Source: Aphrocallistes beatrix (taxonomy: Eukaryota; Porifera; Hexactinellida; Sceptrulophora; Aphrocallistidae). Taken from it: a stretch of DNA of 64,000 nt. Shown piece by piece: positions 53,391 through 63,545 of this stretch. The notes under the pieces are model-generated. The model was not told the origin of the DNA. It searched no databases and worked only from the letters and a program-made list of their open reading frames with translations. A program made the translations under genes and the position numbers. How positions within the stretch are numbered: position 1 is the stretch's first letter; every line of letters begins with the position of its first letter. Where the stretch lies: contig OY725494.1 in the NCBI GenBank assembly GCA_963281255.1, positions 4,229,934 to 4,293,933 of the forward strand, in the 5' to 3' direction.

Positions 53391-54218
53391 TTAGGAGGAT
53401 TTTGCCTTATACTCTTGCTGTGGAACGTAGATAGAATCCCTAATCGAGCCTAAATCTTCCATCATTGGAGACATCTTAAATCTCTTTGAATTCATCTCAG
53501 CACTTTGCGAGGAATTATCAAGAATATAATTGCTGTTCATTACTAGCTCATTTGGATTATCAAAACAGTGCAACAAGCTTTGTTGACTCAAAATTGTTTC
53601 GTTTGGAAGTTTTCTTTTCCTCGTCATTCCGTTGTCTACATCTGCTTGAATTCTTGGATTGGAATCTGCCTGATGAACTGAAGGTGGATTGGGAGCACTA
53701 AGGTAGTATGTCGACTTTTCGTAGGCCTGAATTGCTTTTATTAATTTTCCAACAAAATCAGCTTTTCTTCTGGAAAGACACTTAGAATATTTGTAGGTAG
53801 GTATTCCACCTTTCAACTTCAGTTTAGCTTCTTTTTTGGCAGAATAAGGTTTAACTTGGTTAACGGTCAATTGACTATTCTCCGGACAGAATTGATAAAA
53901 ATTGTTTCCATTTGCTCTACCACCCACATTGATAGCAATATCTTCGAAATATTTCTTTGCTTTGGTGTTATTGCTCAGACAAAATTTTTCTACATACTTC
54001 TCATTGTCAGAATCTTTTTTGAACCATTCTGACTTGAGAATTTTTTTGAGATACTTTTCATCTCCAGGTTTTGCTCTTAGCAGTGTATGCACAATATTTC
54101 CCGAACCCACGAATTCCACAATGGACACCGACAACTCTTTTTCTTTCAATAAATACAGCTCATCACAATCAATATTCAGTTGAAAATCGTGATATGAATC
54201 AGCAGGAAACGAACTCAT
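53391..54218 (-). CDS. A3: family A SKRK-domain protein, shortened tail
   Basis: Single-exon, 275 residues, MSSFPADSYHDFQLN. Best-preserved family A N-terminus: CDELYLLKEKELSVSIVEF, then KKILKSEWFKKDSD (about 58-71, WF motif), NSQLTVNQVKPYS (114-126, strand position), and TYKYSKCLSRRKADFVGKLIKAIQ (141-164). A tail with TRKRKL and KRFKMSPM (basic, probable nuclear signals) follows. A 20-base insertion compared with A2 near 53405-53425 shifts the end, so it finishes YVPQQEYKAKSS; the ancestral ending (NPPNYQ...YTYTGQ) lies downstream out of frame. The domain is intact. Flanked by direct repeats, so the gene was probably copied with them. Confidence 0.75.
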   Translation of the reverse strand: MSSFPADSYHDFQLNIDCDELYLLKEKELSVSIVEFVGSGNIVHTLLRAKPGDEKYLKKILKSEWFKKDSDNEKYVEKFCLSNNTKAKKYFEDIAINVGGRANGNNFYQFCPENSQLTVNQVKPYSAKKEAKLKLKGGIPTYKYSKCLSRRKADFVGKLIKAIQAYEKSTYYLSAPNPPSVHQADSNPRIQADVDNGMTRKRKLPNETILSQQSLLHCFDNPNELVMNSNYILDNSSQSAEMNSKRFKMSPMMEDLGSIRDSIYVPQQEYKAKSS

Positions 54219-54270
54219 GATTTATACAATGATAATTTTTTGTAATAAACTGTTACTAACAGCCACGTTT

Positions 54271-54282
54271 GTACTTATATAG
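54271..54282 (-). promoter_or_regulatory. TATA box of A3
   Basis: Minus strand CTATATAAGTAC, about 53-64 bases before the ATG; leader shared with A2. Confidence 0.65.
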
Positions 54283-55768
54283 TTGAACGGTGAAAAGTCA
54301 CTTTCCTGAATTTTCTTGTTTTGGTCAAAGTTTAAAATAGTTTAAAATATGCTGAATTATTTTATACTGTTTCATCTATTGCTCAGCATGTAATTAACAA
54401 ATCGCCAAAACTCAGTTCAGTTACTACCTAGTGTGATACCTCAAGCGACTGTGAAACACAGGACGCCGGACTATTAAGAAATATTCCTGGTAAAAAGGAT
54501 TATTGAGTGACTTGGAATACACCTACCAACCGACTGTTATTTACTGTGCAAATTGTGCAAATAAGGTTGCAGTCGGCAATATAGCAGTTAAGATTTAATT
54601 TCAAATCTGGATATAATAAAATCAACATTTTAGCAATATTATCAAAAAATATTTTTAAAAACTACTAATTACTAATCAGTAGAAAATGGTACAGGAAACT
54701 CCAAGCACATTTCAACTGATGAATGTATCCATATACATATGTGCTTATATGTTGCAAGAATATTAAATGACAGTATCTACCCACGCAGTATAATACCTGA
54801 ATTAACTGGAAAATACAGAACACTGCTATGTGCAACGCTTAGCAGACGTTGAGATATTGTCATTCAGATGTTCAGAAGAGATAGAATAACCTATAGGCAT
54901 AGCTGACACTCTCGTTTAGTGGAGTGAAGGTGAGGGTGCAGCTAAAGTATGCAACTTGCATACTTTACTGAATTAACTAGAGAACCGATTTGTACCATAT
55001 TAGCATTGATAAGATATCAAAGACAATAAATCACTAAAGATTAGAGAGTTGTTTACTCGAAATTTTATAACAACCTTCATAATCTTCATAAATTCAACTC
55101 ACAGCACTACGATAATGATATAAATATGAAGTGTCTACATAGAAACACAGGGAATGCCTAATTGAAATAGAGACCAATGAGATTAAATTTGAAGAATTTA
55201 ATGCACAAATGTCATCATACCACCATCGTGAGTTCTAGAATGGACTAGACTGCACCTGATGTTGTCGTAAACTAGAAACAGTTTCAAAATTGTCTGGAAT
55301 GACTAATCAACTCAAGTTTTTTAAATCTTAGATGCTCAAATATCGATATACAGCTATTGTTGCTACCTAAGGAAAAGAAAATATCAGACTATAGTGGAAG
55401 AAAAATGTAATTGGGATATATATTTAGACTCAATCAAATTAAATGAATCTATATTATTCGAAATATTCCCATATTGTAATCATGGGAAAGGTTAAAAGGA
55501 TAGTTTCTACCCACAGCCAAGGTTTGTTACATTAATTCGCTGATACTACTGACGTTATTCTTATTATACTTGCACAAATGCCTGCCCTAAATTTGTAGTG
55601 GGCAAAGCTTAGCTGCGTATTACTTAGCTGCGTATTACTTATACAATTATCTATAACTGATTGTTCAACGGTCGAATTTCAAATAAAACTGGTCTGACCT
55701 GGCCATGAAATGTCGGTTCGATTTAGGCACTCTTTACCATAAATTTCACAAAATATTGGATCTAAATA
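54283..55768. other. Direct repeat right of A3 and gene-free sequence
   Basis: 54478-55030 is the second copy of the segments described at 50491-52110. No gene after it. Confidence 0.6.
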
Positions 55769-55952
55769 CAGTCAGGGTCGCTTATTCTGAACCTGCTTAA
55801 CATGAACATTCGTTTATTATGAACTAACCTCCTGGTCCCAATTTCACTTTTTAGAAAGGATTTGTATTGAACCAAGTCCGCTTAATATGAAGTATCTCTA
55901 TTATGAACATATTTTTGGTCCCCTAATGGTTCACAACAAGCGACCCTGACTC
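55769..55952. mobile_element. CAGTCAGGGTCGC MITE, slightly decayed
   Basis: Left TA at 55767-55768; right end reads GACTC followed by TA, one base changed from the usual GACTG. Interior follows the 22100 and 38021 copies with more substitutions, so this copy is older. Confidence 0.88.
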
Positions 55953-56516
55953 TATCTGTATAACAGGATATTCTAATTTCTCAACGAATATTGACAAAAA
56001 AGTATTTTTGAATTTTCTGACTAGCATTTTAAAATCTGTCTTACAGGGGCAATATAAGTTTTTTTTAAAAAAGTCACATTCTTCCACTGATGGTTTATGA
56101 CTATACCAAACTAACAAAAAAACAGACTCTGTAGAATATAATCTTTGACTTTGTAAAAGTATGGATTCTTCCTAGTAAATTTGCCATATGAGTGGTTGGA
56201 ATACCCCAACTGTGTTTTACTGATATACAGACAAATAAGGATTATATAATTAGTGGTTAGAATCAATGGGGTATCTGGATATGACCATATCAACAGTAAC
56301 CAAATTATTTGACATACTTTCCAGGTGAATTTAGGGAGGAAAATCCAGATCAAACTCAAAATATGGAAAAGTAGTATATCCTAGTGCACTTTGACCGCAA
56401 ATAGTAAAGTTGGAAGCCATCATCAGGTAGGGAATGTTTGGTTAAAAGTTCCAACATAAATAAAGAATTATTAAACATAAAATTAAGAATTTGCAAATTA
56501 TAGCATAAAGATAAAA
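55953..56516. other. Upstream region of E3
   Basis: No gene. A weak TATA-like ATAAATAAAG lies at 56456-56465, 52-61 bases before the E3 start, the usual spacing for this cluster. Confidence 0.4.
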
Positions 56517-58034
56517 ATGAGTGATAAATCCCTAACAAAAGTCCTTCTAAGTAATTTATTCAGAAAAGAACAAGACAAGTATGGAGAGAAGAATTGGACT
56601 GAAATAGTAGAGAAGCTAAACACCTGCAACATCTACAACGCTGAAAAAAGGTTAATGAAAATGCTGAAGAATTATCTCTTCATTCAAGAAAAAGACTACA
56701 CCAATCGAGAATTTAAATTTGTGTGTAAAACTGAATATTTGGCAAGAGAGAACTTGGATTGGTGGCAGAGTTTAACTCGTAATGGCACACAAATCAATTT
56801 CGTATACTTTAAAGATGGAGAAATGGAAATAAACATTCCAATGCTGTTTGAAACTAAAGAAAAGAATCAAGCTCTTTGGAAAATGTGTCAAACCAAACTT
56901 CAACAATCTCAACCTTACTCGACAGATGCGAATAAGAAGGGAGAGTTAGGAGAGCAGTTCAGAGGTGTAATCAACCGTTACACGAAATGTCTCAGCAAGA
57001 GAAAGTCTGACTTGTTGGATAAAGCGTTTGGACATAAACAACAACAGGAAGTCCCCACATATCTACCAACCAATGAGATGTCTGTAATTCATACAGATAT
57101 TCCAGCACATCAAGATAATGAAGAAATGGAGACTGATGCAGCACTGGAAAACTCAGCAAACCTCGCAACACTTCACTACCAGCAAATCCCAGCATTTCCG
57201 AGTGAGTTGAAGGAGACACACATACCAACACCACAATCTGATGGAAATAAGACAACTTGTTGTGAAGAGAAACTGAGAGAGTACATGTCATCACATCCCT
57301 GTTTCAAATGGGACAAAATCACTGACTTGATTAACAGATGCAAACATCTTCCTGACAGCAACAAAAACTGTGCGATGAGTCTACTCAGTAACGAATATTT
57401 CATGAGCGAGGAAGATGAGACGATAGTGAGGTCTTACGATCTGAATCTGTTTCCTGAGGAGATCAGCTGGTGGGGGAGGAAACTGGAACAAGAAAACTGG
57501 TCCAAGTTTACACAGTTCGACGGAGGAATGTTGAAGGTAAACATTCCTAAACTGTTCACTGAATCCAAGTCAGTAAAGAAAGAAGTGAAAGACAGACTAA
57601 AAGGAGCACTAGACACTGCTAGCTCTAATCATCCATTCGGTCAGAGAGACGGATTATCAATAGAAGCAAACTTGAACAAATATCTGAAGAGATTGAGCAA
57701 GAGGAAGAACGACTTCATTACCTCAGTCATACTCAAGAACACCTCTTCACTGAAGAGAGGTCGACAAGAAGAAATAGTTGAAATAAAGAACAAGTCTTTA
57801 TGCCATTCTTTCCCTCAGCAATCTCTACACCAACCAAACAGTGACATCACTGCACTGCCTAATGAACAACAGATAGCGGAACAGCTGTTCGGTCTGAGAT
57901 CTGGAAATATTCCTTGTAAGCAAGTTGTTCAACCAGGGATGCAAGATTCGACGGAATCTAGGCATTACTTGCCTGTTACTATTTCAATGGTACTACTAAA
58001 CAGTAACCCAATCTCAACGACTCTAGAAATTTAG
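56517..58034 (+). CDS. E3: family E protein with two SKRK domains
   Basis: Single-exon, 505 residues, MSDKSLTKVLLSNLFRKEQD; this N-terminus resembles E5 and not the basic start of E1/E2. First domain: KNWTEIVEKLNTC, MLKNYLFIQEKDY, LDWWQSL, EINIPMLF, RYTKCLSKRKSDLL. Linker with HQDNEEMETDAALENSANL as in E2. Second domain: FKWDKITDLINRC, EYFMSEED, SWWGRKLEQENW, KVNIPKLF, KYLKRLSKRKNDF. A long polar tail (QEEIVEIKNKSLCHSFPQQ...) is shared with E4. The gene looks like a mosaic of an E5-type front and an E2/E4-type rear, which points to conversion or unequal exchange. Intact; nuclear role inferred. Confidence 0.8.
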   Translation: MSDKSLTKVLLSNLFRKEQDKYGEKNWTEIVEKLNTCNIYNAEKRLMKMLKNYLFIQEKDYTNREFKFVCKTEYLARENLDWWQSLTRNGTQINFVYFKDGEMEINIPMLFETKEKNQALWKMCQTKLQQSQPYSTDANKKGELGEQFRGVINRYTKCLSKRKSDLLDKAFGHKQQQEVPTYLPTNEMSVIHTDIPAHQDNEEMETDAALENSANLATLHYQQIPAFPSELKETHIPTPQSDGNKTTCCEEKLREYMSSHPCFKWDKITDLINRCKHLPDSNKNCAMSLLSNEYFMSEEDETIVRSYDLNLFPEEISWWGRKLEQENWSKFTQFDGGMLKVNIPKLFTESKSVKKEVKDRLKGALDTASSNHPFGQRDGLSIEANLNKYLKRLSKRKNDFITSVILKNTSSLKRGRQEEIVEIKNKSLCHSFPQQSLHQPNSDITALPNEQQIAEQLFGLRSGNIPCKQVVQPGMQDSTESRHYLPVTISMVLLNSNPISTTLEI

Positions 58035-59725
58035 TGACACCTAACTATCCCAGCATTTGTACCTTTCTTCCTGTAAAGTATTGTTGATTAAAAGGAGACT
58101 TGATTAATTAGCTCAAGCAGTATATTCATTTCATTATTTGTAGTGTACGTGTCATTCTTTTTCAGAATTAGAACAGTATGAGGATAGTTGTGCATGTTAG
58201 TATTGAACTTCAGTTCTTGTATGTTTTGATTGTTTTCATTTATAAAGGCTGGTTCATGATTAACATCTAATTACACACTTAGCATCGAATCAAATAGAAC
58301 GACAAACTTGATTTGGAAACATTTAGAGTTGCAATAAGACAAATGTACAACACTCGCTTGCTCTACGTTCCTAGCAAAAAATACTCAAATACTCAGTCTG
58401 CATAATTATTGTTCGGACGCAGTTTCCATTTTAGAGTACATACCTCATACTCGTTTTTGGCATTGCCCGAATTGTGACGTTTTTACATGAAATTTCTGTC
58501 CCGCTGTTGGCAAAAAAATCCATACAACTTTTTTTGCCAGTTCTGGAATCCCTGCCTCAAATTAGCACGTAGTATAGGCTCTATAAAAAGGGCGTATAAC
58601 ACCCGTGCTTTCTTTTCTGCATGCCAGTCCACTCTTTTCTGAAAAATATACTGGACTGAAGTGCATTAGGCTAATTTCTCATGGTAGATAGCATTGAGGA
58701 ATATCATGTGTATATTTTATATTTTTTAACAATTTGCATATGACTCTCAAAAATTATTAAGATTCTGATGAACCTTCGAATATTCGAAGCTGAGATTGGA
58801 AATATTTGTATTTTCATATTTCCATAATTAATGATATGTTCGTACAGTTTAATTGTATTATGGAAACTAAAATAAAATCAAATGTATACAGCAAAACCTA
58901 TATTTTTAAACTTGAGTGATTCGGATTTGTAGAAAATCAATATTCACTACATTTCTATTCTTTCTTGCATAAATTAAATGAGTTTTCTAATACATATGTA
59001 ATTATACTCAAGTTTACCCAAAATATACGTAGGAGTATATATCCAATTACTAACTATAATTTCCTCGAAATATAACGGCACGTTGAATGGTCGCCGAGGA
59101 AATACAATGCATTATAACTATACACTTCTCCTACGCAAGAAAAGAACACATATCGCTTAAAGTCAATTCGCAATCTGACGATGAGCTAAGTCGATTCTAT
59201 TCCAAGAAAGGAGAAACAAAGACAAAATCCACCCTTGAAGTTGCAGCCAGAAATGTTATGACTAGAAAATACAAGTCGGGAGTTTTTGTCGCTAAGCCTC
59301 TGTAAACATTGTTTTAACAACAGTAATTCCATTACCAAATAGTTAGGGAGTTTTATGTCGCTAAGGATATGAAATCATTCGGAAAAAGACTGACTTCAAC
59401 TGTAGTGGACTATTGTGCCAGTCTTCAAAAAATCTGAGTAGAGGAGATTATTATAGAAAAATGCATGAATAATAGTAGTAATCATAAATGGGTACTTTAC
59501 AATAAATAACATCAAACCTGGTGCCTACCGGTAATCTAGGTTATTTCGATATCATACTAACTGATAGTTCACTATGACTACTATATTATGATACGTATTT
59601 TTACGGAGGAAATGCTCAATAGAAACTCAATCATTAGAGAAGTACTTTCAACGGTCGATAGTAGTATAATTTAATCTCTAAAATAACTGTATATTTAATG
59701 TAGGTAAATTTTGGACCGATCCTGT
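58035..59725. other. Intergenic E3-E4
   Basis: No recognisable gene. The 72-codon frame at 59087-59305 (MVAEEIQCIITIHFSYARKE) has no promoter-like TATA at the usual distance and no family motif. AT-rich, no clear transposon. Confidence 0.45.
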
Positions 59726-59735
59726 GCATAAATAA
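59726..59735 (+). promoter_or_regulatory. TATA-like element of E4
   Basis: GCATAAATAA, about 70-78 bases before the ATG. The surrounding 59694-59761 aligns with 62075-62140 upstream of E5 (TTAATGTAGGTA at the left, ATTTCAAATAT at the right), so the two promoters are related. Confidence 0.5.
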
Positions 59736-59803
59736 CCATATGGAATTTCAAATATAATAAAAAACAACTACCTAGTTAGAAACAGAGATTACAGATACTA
59801 CCC

Positions 59804-60634
59804 ATGGGTTACATAAACAATAATAGAAGCTGTTCATTTCCCACAGAAATGGAAGAATATTCGATTGATGAGAAACTGAGAGGGTACATGTCATCACATC
59901 CCTATTTCAAATGGGACAAAATAATTGACTTGATTAACAGATGCAAACATCTTCCTGACAGCAACAAAAACTGTGCGATGAGTCTACTCAGTAACGAATA
60001 TTTCATGAGCGAGGAAGATGAGACGATAGTGAGGTCTTACGATCTGAATCTGTTTCCTGAGGAGATCAGCTGGTGGGGGAGGAAACTGGAACAAGAGAAC
60101 TGGTCCAGGTTTACACAGTTCGACGGAGGAATGCTGAAGGTAAACATTCCTAAACTGTTCACTGAATCCAAGTCAGTAAAGAAAGAAGTGAAAGACAAAC
60201 TAAAAGGAGCACTAGACACTGCTAGCTCTAATCATCCATTCGGTCAGAGAGACGGATTATCAATAGAAGCAAACTTGAACAAATATCTGAAGAGATTGAG
60301 CAAGAGGAAGAACGACTTCATTACCTCAGTCATATTCAAGAACACCTCTTCACTGAAGAGAGGTCGACAAGAAGAAATAGTTGAAATAAAGAACAAGTCT
60401 TTATGCCATTCTTTCCCTCAGCAATCTCTACACCAATCAAACAGTGACATCACTGCATTGCCTAATGAACAACAGATAGCGGAACAGCTGTTCGGTCTGA
60501 GATCTGGAAATATTCCTTGTAAGCAAGTTGTTCAACCAGGGATGCGAGATTCGACGGATTATAGGCATTACTTGCCTGTTACTATTTCAATGGTACCAAG
60601 CAATCACCCAATCTCAACTATTTTAGAAATTTAG
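59804..60634 (+). CDS. E4: family E protein with a single SKRK domain
   Basis: Single-exon, 276 residues, MGYINNNRSCSFPTEMEEYS. Has only the second domain and tail of E3: FKWDKIIDLINRC, EYFMSEED, SWWGRKLEQENW, KVNIPKLF, KYLKRLSKRKNDF, then a tail nearly identical to E3 (QEEIVEIKNKSLCHSF...). The first domain and linker are missing and replaced by about 25 residues without homology, while the promoter resembles E5. It is either a deletion product of an E3-like gene or a survivor of a one-domain ancestor; near-identity with E3 in the rest favours recent deletion. Intact frame, plausible promoter. Confidence 0.78.
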   Translation: MGYINNNRSCSFPTEMEEYSIDEKLRGYMSSHPYFKWDKIIDLINRCKHLPDSNKNCAMSLLSNEYFMSEEDETIVRSYDLNLFPEEISWWGRKLEQENWSRFTQFDGGMLKVNIPKLFTESKSVKKEVKDKLKGALDTASSNHPFGQRDGLSIEANLNKYLKRLSKRKNDFITSVIFKNTSSLKRGRQEEIVEIKNKSLCHSFPQQSLHQSNSDITALPNEQQIAEQLFGLRSGNIPCKQVVQPGMRDSTDYRHYLPVTISMVPSNHPISTILEI

Positions 60635-62100
60635 TCACACTGACTATGCTAGGTACAGATACAAATATACTATCCTTGCATCTGTGTTTCTTTTGAGACC
60701 TTCGCTCGTTTGCGCTCACATTCTGCTGACATTTTGTGTCCGCATCAGTGGGGACTCTCCATATTTCTAAGGTTCCCTTTTAAAAGATAGATTTGTAGTA
60801 ATATACTTGTTTTTCTCATTAAAATTGTATAATGTTAACATGTTTGTATTTTGTTAAAGTTAACTAATTAATTCTTTTCTGTCATTCGTCTGTCTAATTA
60901 AATGTACTTAGCATATGTAGAATCACAAGTTTAGAGTTCGGATTGTGCCACATTCCTACCGTTGTTAGGGAATTGCATACAAATATTTAAGTTATGGCCA
61001 ATATAGCTAAATCTAGAAACTAAATGCTGAGTGCTTATCCGACAATAAATTGTTGATTTTAATAGAGCAGATAGAAAGAAAAAAAGTACAAAAATATTAA
61101 TGAAGCAACCGTTTCCAGAAATACTACATGATGAGTAAAATTATGAAAATGTGTTCTACGCTACAGTATTATGTCAGCAAAACCTATTTAGGTAATTGGT
61201 ACTTTCAACTAAATTACATCAATAAGAGATAAATCCACCTTCATATTATTCAATAAAGATCATAGTATTGAATTGGAGATTTATAGAAAACTTAATATCT
61301 TGATAAACTAAGTTACCAAATGTCCAATCAAATATTCATCAAGTAAAAATTTCCTTGACTTTCCTTGAAGATTTTCATTAAATGCATGTATGACGTTAGA
61401 ATAAATTTTCAGAATTTATAGTTTTGTCATCGATTTTTCAGAATTTATAGTTTTGAAGTATTTCAATTGCAAATCAAGAGAATGGTACACTAATAGTGTA
61501 GACTTACGAAATTATGTAGATTAGATTTTTAAATACCTAAATACTTGAATAACAACAGCTGGACACAAATAATAATCAATAATAAAATGTCCCAATAGCT
61601 CAAGCTAGAGAGGCAGACTCTATTTATAGATTGTCCAAAAGTGTACTACTGCAAATGGTGAAGAAGTCAAATGGAGAAATCTGAATTTATTGCTGCAATA
61701 TCTCCTTTAGATACTCAATACAGTCCTACATGGTAATCAATACTATAGTGAAATAGTAGGCTAACTATATCGTTGTACTGATTTTAAATTGTGTCTAAGA
61801 GCTAAAATATTAAAATCATAAATGAAATACTTCAACATTACTTCACACTCAAATACATCCAAAATCTGAAATCCTGATTAATTAATCTGTTCATGAGGAC
61901 AATACTCCTCCCAAAGTGAGAAACTAGCCAAACACCGTATAAGGTTCTGCAAAATAATACTACAGAAAGCTCAGGATGGATAATACAAGTACATAGATGT
62001 ATACATATAGTAGAAAACTTGGAAATTACTTTCAATGGCACAGTTTATAATCTAAAAAAAAACTGAACTTTTAATGTAGGTACATTTGATACTGCCCTCT
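60635..62100. other. Intergenic E4-E5
   Basis: No gene. About 60698-60745 holds the phrase cttcgctcgtttgcgctcac, related to the GC-rich motif seen at 1562 and 11901. Otherwise AT-rich. Confidence 0.45.
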
Positions 62101-62112
62101 GTATATATATAC
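62101..62112 (+). promoter_or_regulatory. TATA box of E5
   Basis: GTATATATATAC, 57-68 bases before the ATG at 62169. Upstream block shared with E4. Confidence 0.6.
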
Positions 62113-62168
62113 CACAAGATATTTCAAATATTAAAATACAATTGCATTACAAACCACAATTAAGAACT

Positions 62169-63545
62169 ATGATGTCTAAAATGGAAAAAATCAATTTATT
62201 TTCTAGAGAAGAGAAAAAATATGTCCCAAAAAACTGGACTGAAATAGCTCAAGTGTTAAGCACGCCCAACCTCTATACGGAGGGAAATAAGCCAATGAAA
62301 ATGCTGAAGAACTATCTCTTCATTCAAGAGAAAGATTACACCAATCCAGATTTCAAATTCAGGTGTGAGACTGAATATTTGGCAAGAGAGAACTTGGATT
62401 GGTGGCAGAGAATAAACGGTAATGACGAACAATCGAGTTTCGTATGCTTTAAAGATGGAAAAATGGAATTGAACATTCCAATGCTGTTTGAAACTAAAGA
62501 AAAAGATCAAACTCTCTGGAAACAGTGCCAATCCAAACTTCAACAATCTCAACCCTACTCAGCAGATGCGAATAAGAAGGGAGAGTTAGGAGAGCAGTTC
62601 AGAGGTGTAATCAACCGTTACACGAAATGTCTCAGCAAGAGAAAGTCTGACTTGTTGGATAAAGCGTTTGGACATAAACAACAACAAGAAGTCCCGGATA
62701 GGAATGTTGTATTCAATTATCCGACAACCAATGATCTGTCTGCAATTAACACTGATACTCCGGCACATCAAGATATTGAAGAAATGGAGACTGATGTAAA
62801 AATTCAAGAGACACAAATCGCAACCTTGGTTCTAACTCCAGTTGAGCAGTTTGGCAACATCACAACCTCCAACCTTATTGATAAAGTCAAACTAGCTGAA
62901 TACAAGAGAAGCCATTCCTACTTCAATTGGGAAATCATTTTTGAAAATTTAAACAAGGTGAACAGTCCTGAGAATGAGAAGAGAAATCTGATGCACTCGC
63001 TACTGAATGAGTGGTTTGTAAATGAAAACGAAGATTTATTCGTGAGTTATGACCTAAACTGCATTCCTGCCGAGGAGGTTATGTGGTGGGAGAGTAGAAT
63101 TCAAGAAAATTGGTCCAGATTCGCACAATTGGAGAAAGGAGTACTGATAATCAGCATTCCTAAACTGTTCACAGAGTCAAGAGGAGAGAAAGGGGAGGTG
63201 AGGGAGAAACTGAAAGGTGCATTAGAACAAGAGAATCGGACCAACGATTCTTCCATTCAAACTCATCTGACCAGATATGTCAAGAAGTTAAGCAAGAGAA
63301 AGAACGACTTTATCAATGCAATCATACTCAATAACAAATTTCACACAGAACAACAGACGAATGTACCTAACTTTGAATCGTACTTTTCAATGGAGAATTT
63401 ACAGACTAGCTTCATGGCTCAGGGAGAGCAAATGGTCTATCAACATCAACAGTACGCACCTGATACGAGTGGAAAGTCAGATCAAATGGAAATTGGAGCT
63501 GTCGACATGGAATGGACAAACTCTTCTGCAGAAATATCTAATTAG
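62169..63545 (+). CDS. E5: family E protein with two SKRK domains, divergent second domain
   Basis: Single-exon, about 458 residues. Start chosen at the first ATG (62169, MMSKMEKINLFSREEKK); the frame is open further upstream but only from a TTG. First domain: KNWTEIAQVLSTP, MLKNYLFIQEKDY, LDWWQRI, ELNIPMLF, RYTKCLSKRKSDLL, with the E-type linker. The second domain is clearly different from E1-E4: FNWEIIFENLNKV, NEWFVNENEDL, MWWESRIQENW, IISIPKLF, TRYVKKLSKRKNDF. The motif positions are conserved while much of the rest is changed, which helps define the domain. The tail has no basic cluster and is Gln/Ser-rich. Intact frame. Confidence 0.8.
   Translation: MMSKMEKINLFSREEKKYVPKNWTEIAQVLSTPNLYTEGNKPMKMLKNYLFIQEKDYTNPDFKFRCETEYLARENLDWWQRINGNDEQSSFVCFKDGKMELNIPMLFETKEKDQTLWKQCQSKLQQSQPYSADANKKGELGEQFRGVINRYTKCLSKRKSDLLDKAFGHKQQQEVPDRNVVFNYPTTNDLSAINTDTPAHQDIEEMETDVKIQETQIATLVLTPVEQFGNITTSNLIDKVKLAEYKRSHSYFNWEIIFENLNKVNSPENEKRNLMHSLLNEWFVNENEDLFVSYDLNCIPAEEVMWWESRIQENWSRFAQLEKGVLIISIPKLFTESRGEKGEVREKLKGALEQENRTNDSSIQTHLTRYVKKLSKRKNDFINAIILNNKFHTEQQTNVPNFESYFSMENLQTSFMAQGEQMVYQHQQYAPDTSGKSDQMEIGAVDMEWTNSSAEISN

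Noticed and set aside
59087..59305. 72-codon frame between E3 and E4
   Set aside because: No paralogue, no promoter at cluster-typical spacing, no family motif; length is within chance for this composition.
62142..62168. Upstream extension of E5 to 62142
   Set aside because: The codon at 62142 is TTG; a eukaryotic nuclear gene is expected to start at the first ATG, 62169.
16694..63545. Possibility that the intronless TATA-driven families are part of an integrated large DNA virus
   Set aside because: No polymerase, capsid, packaging ATPase or other viral hallmark is visible, gene density is low, and the spacers are filled with ordinary cellular transposons.
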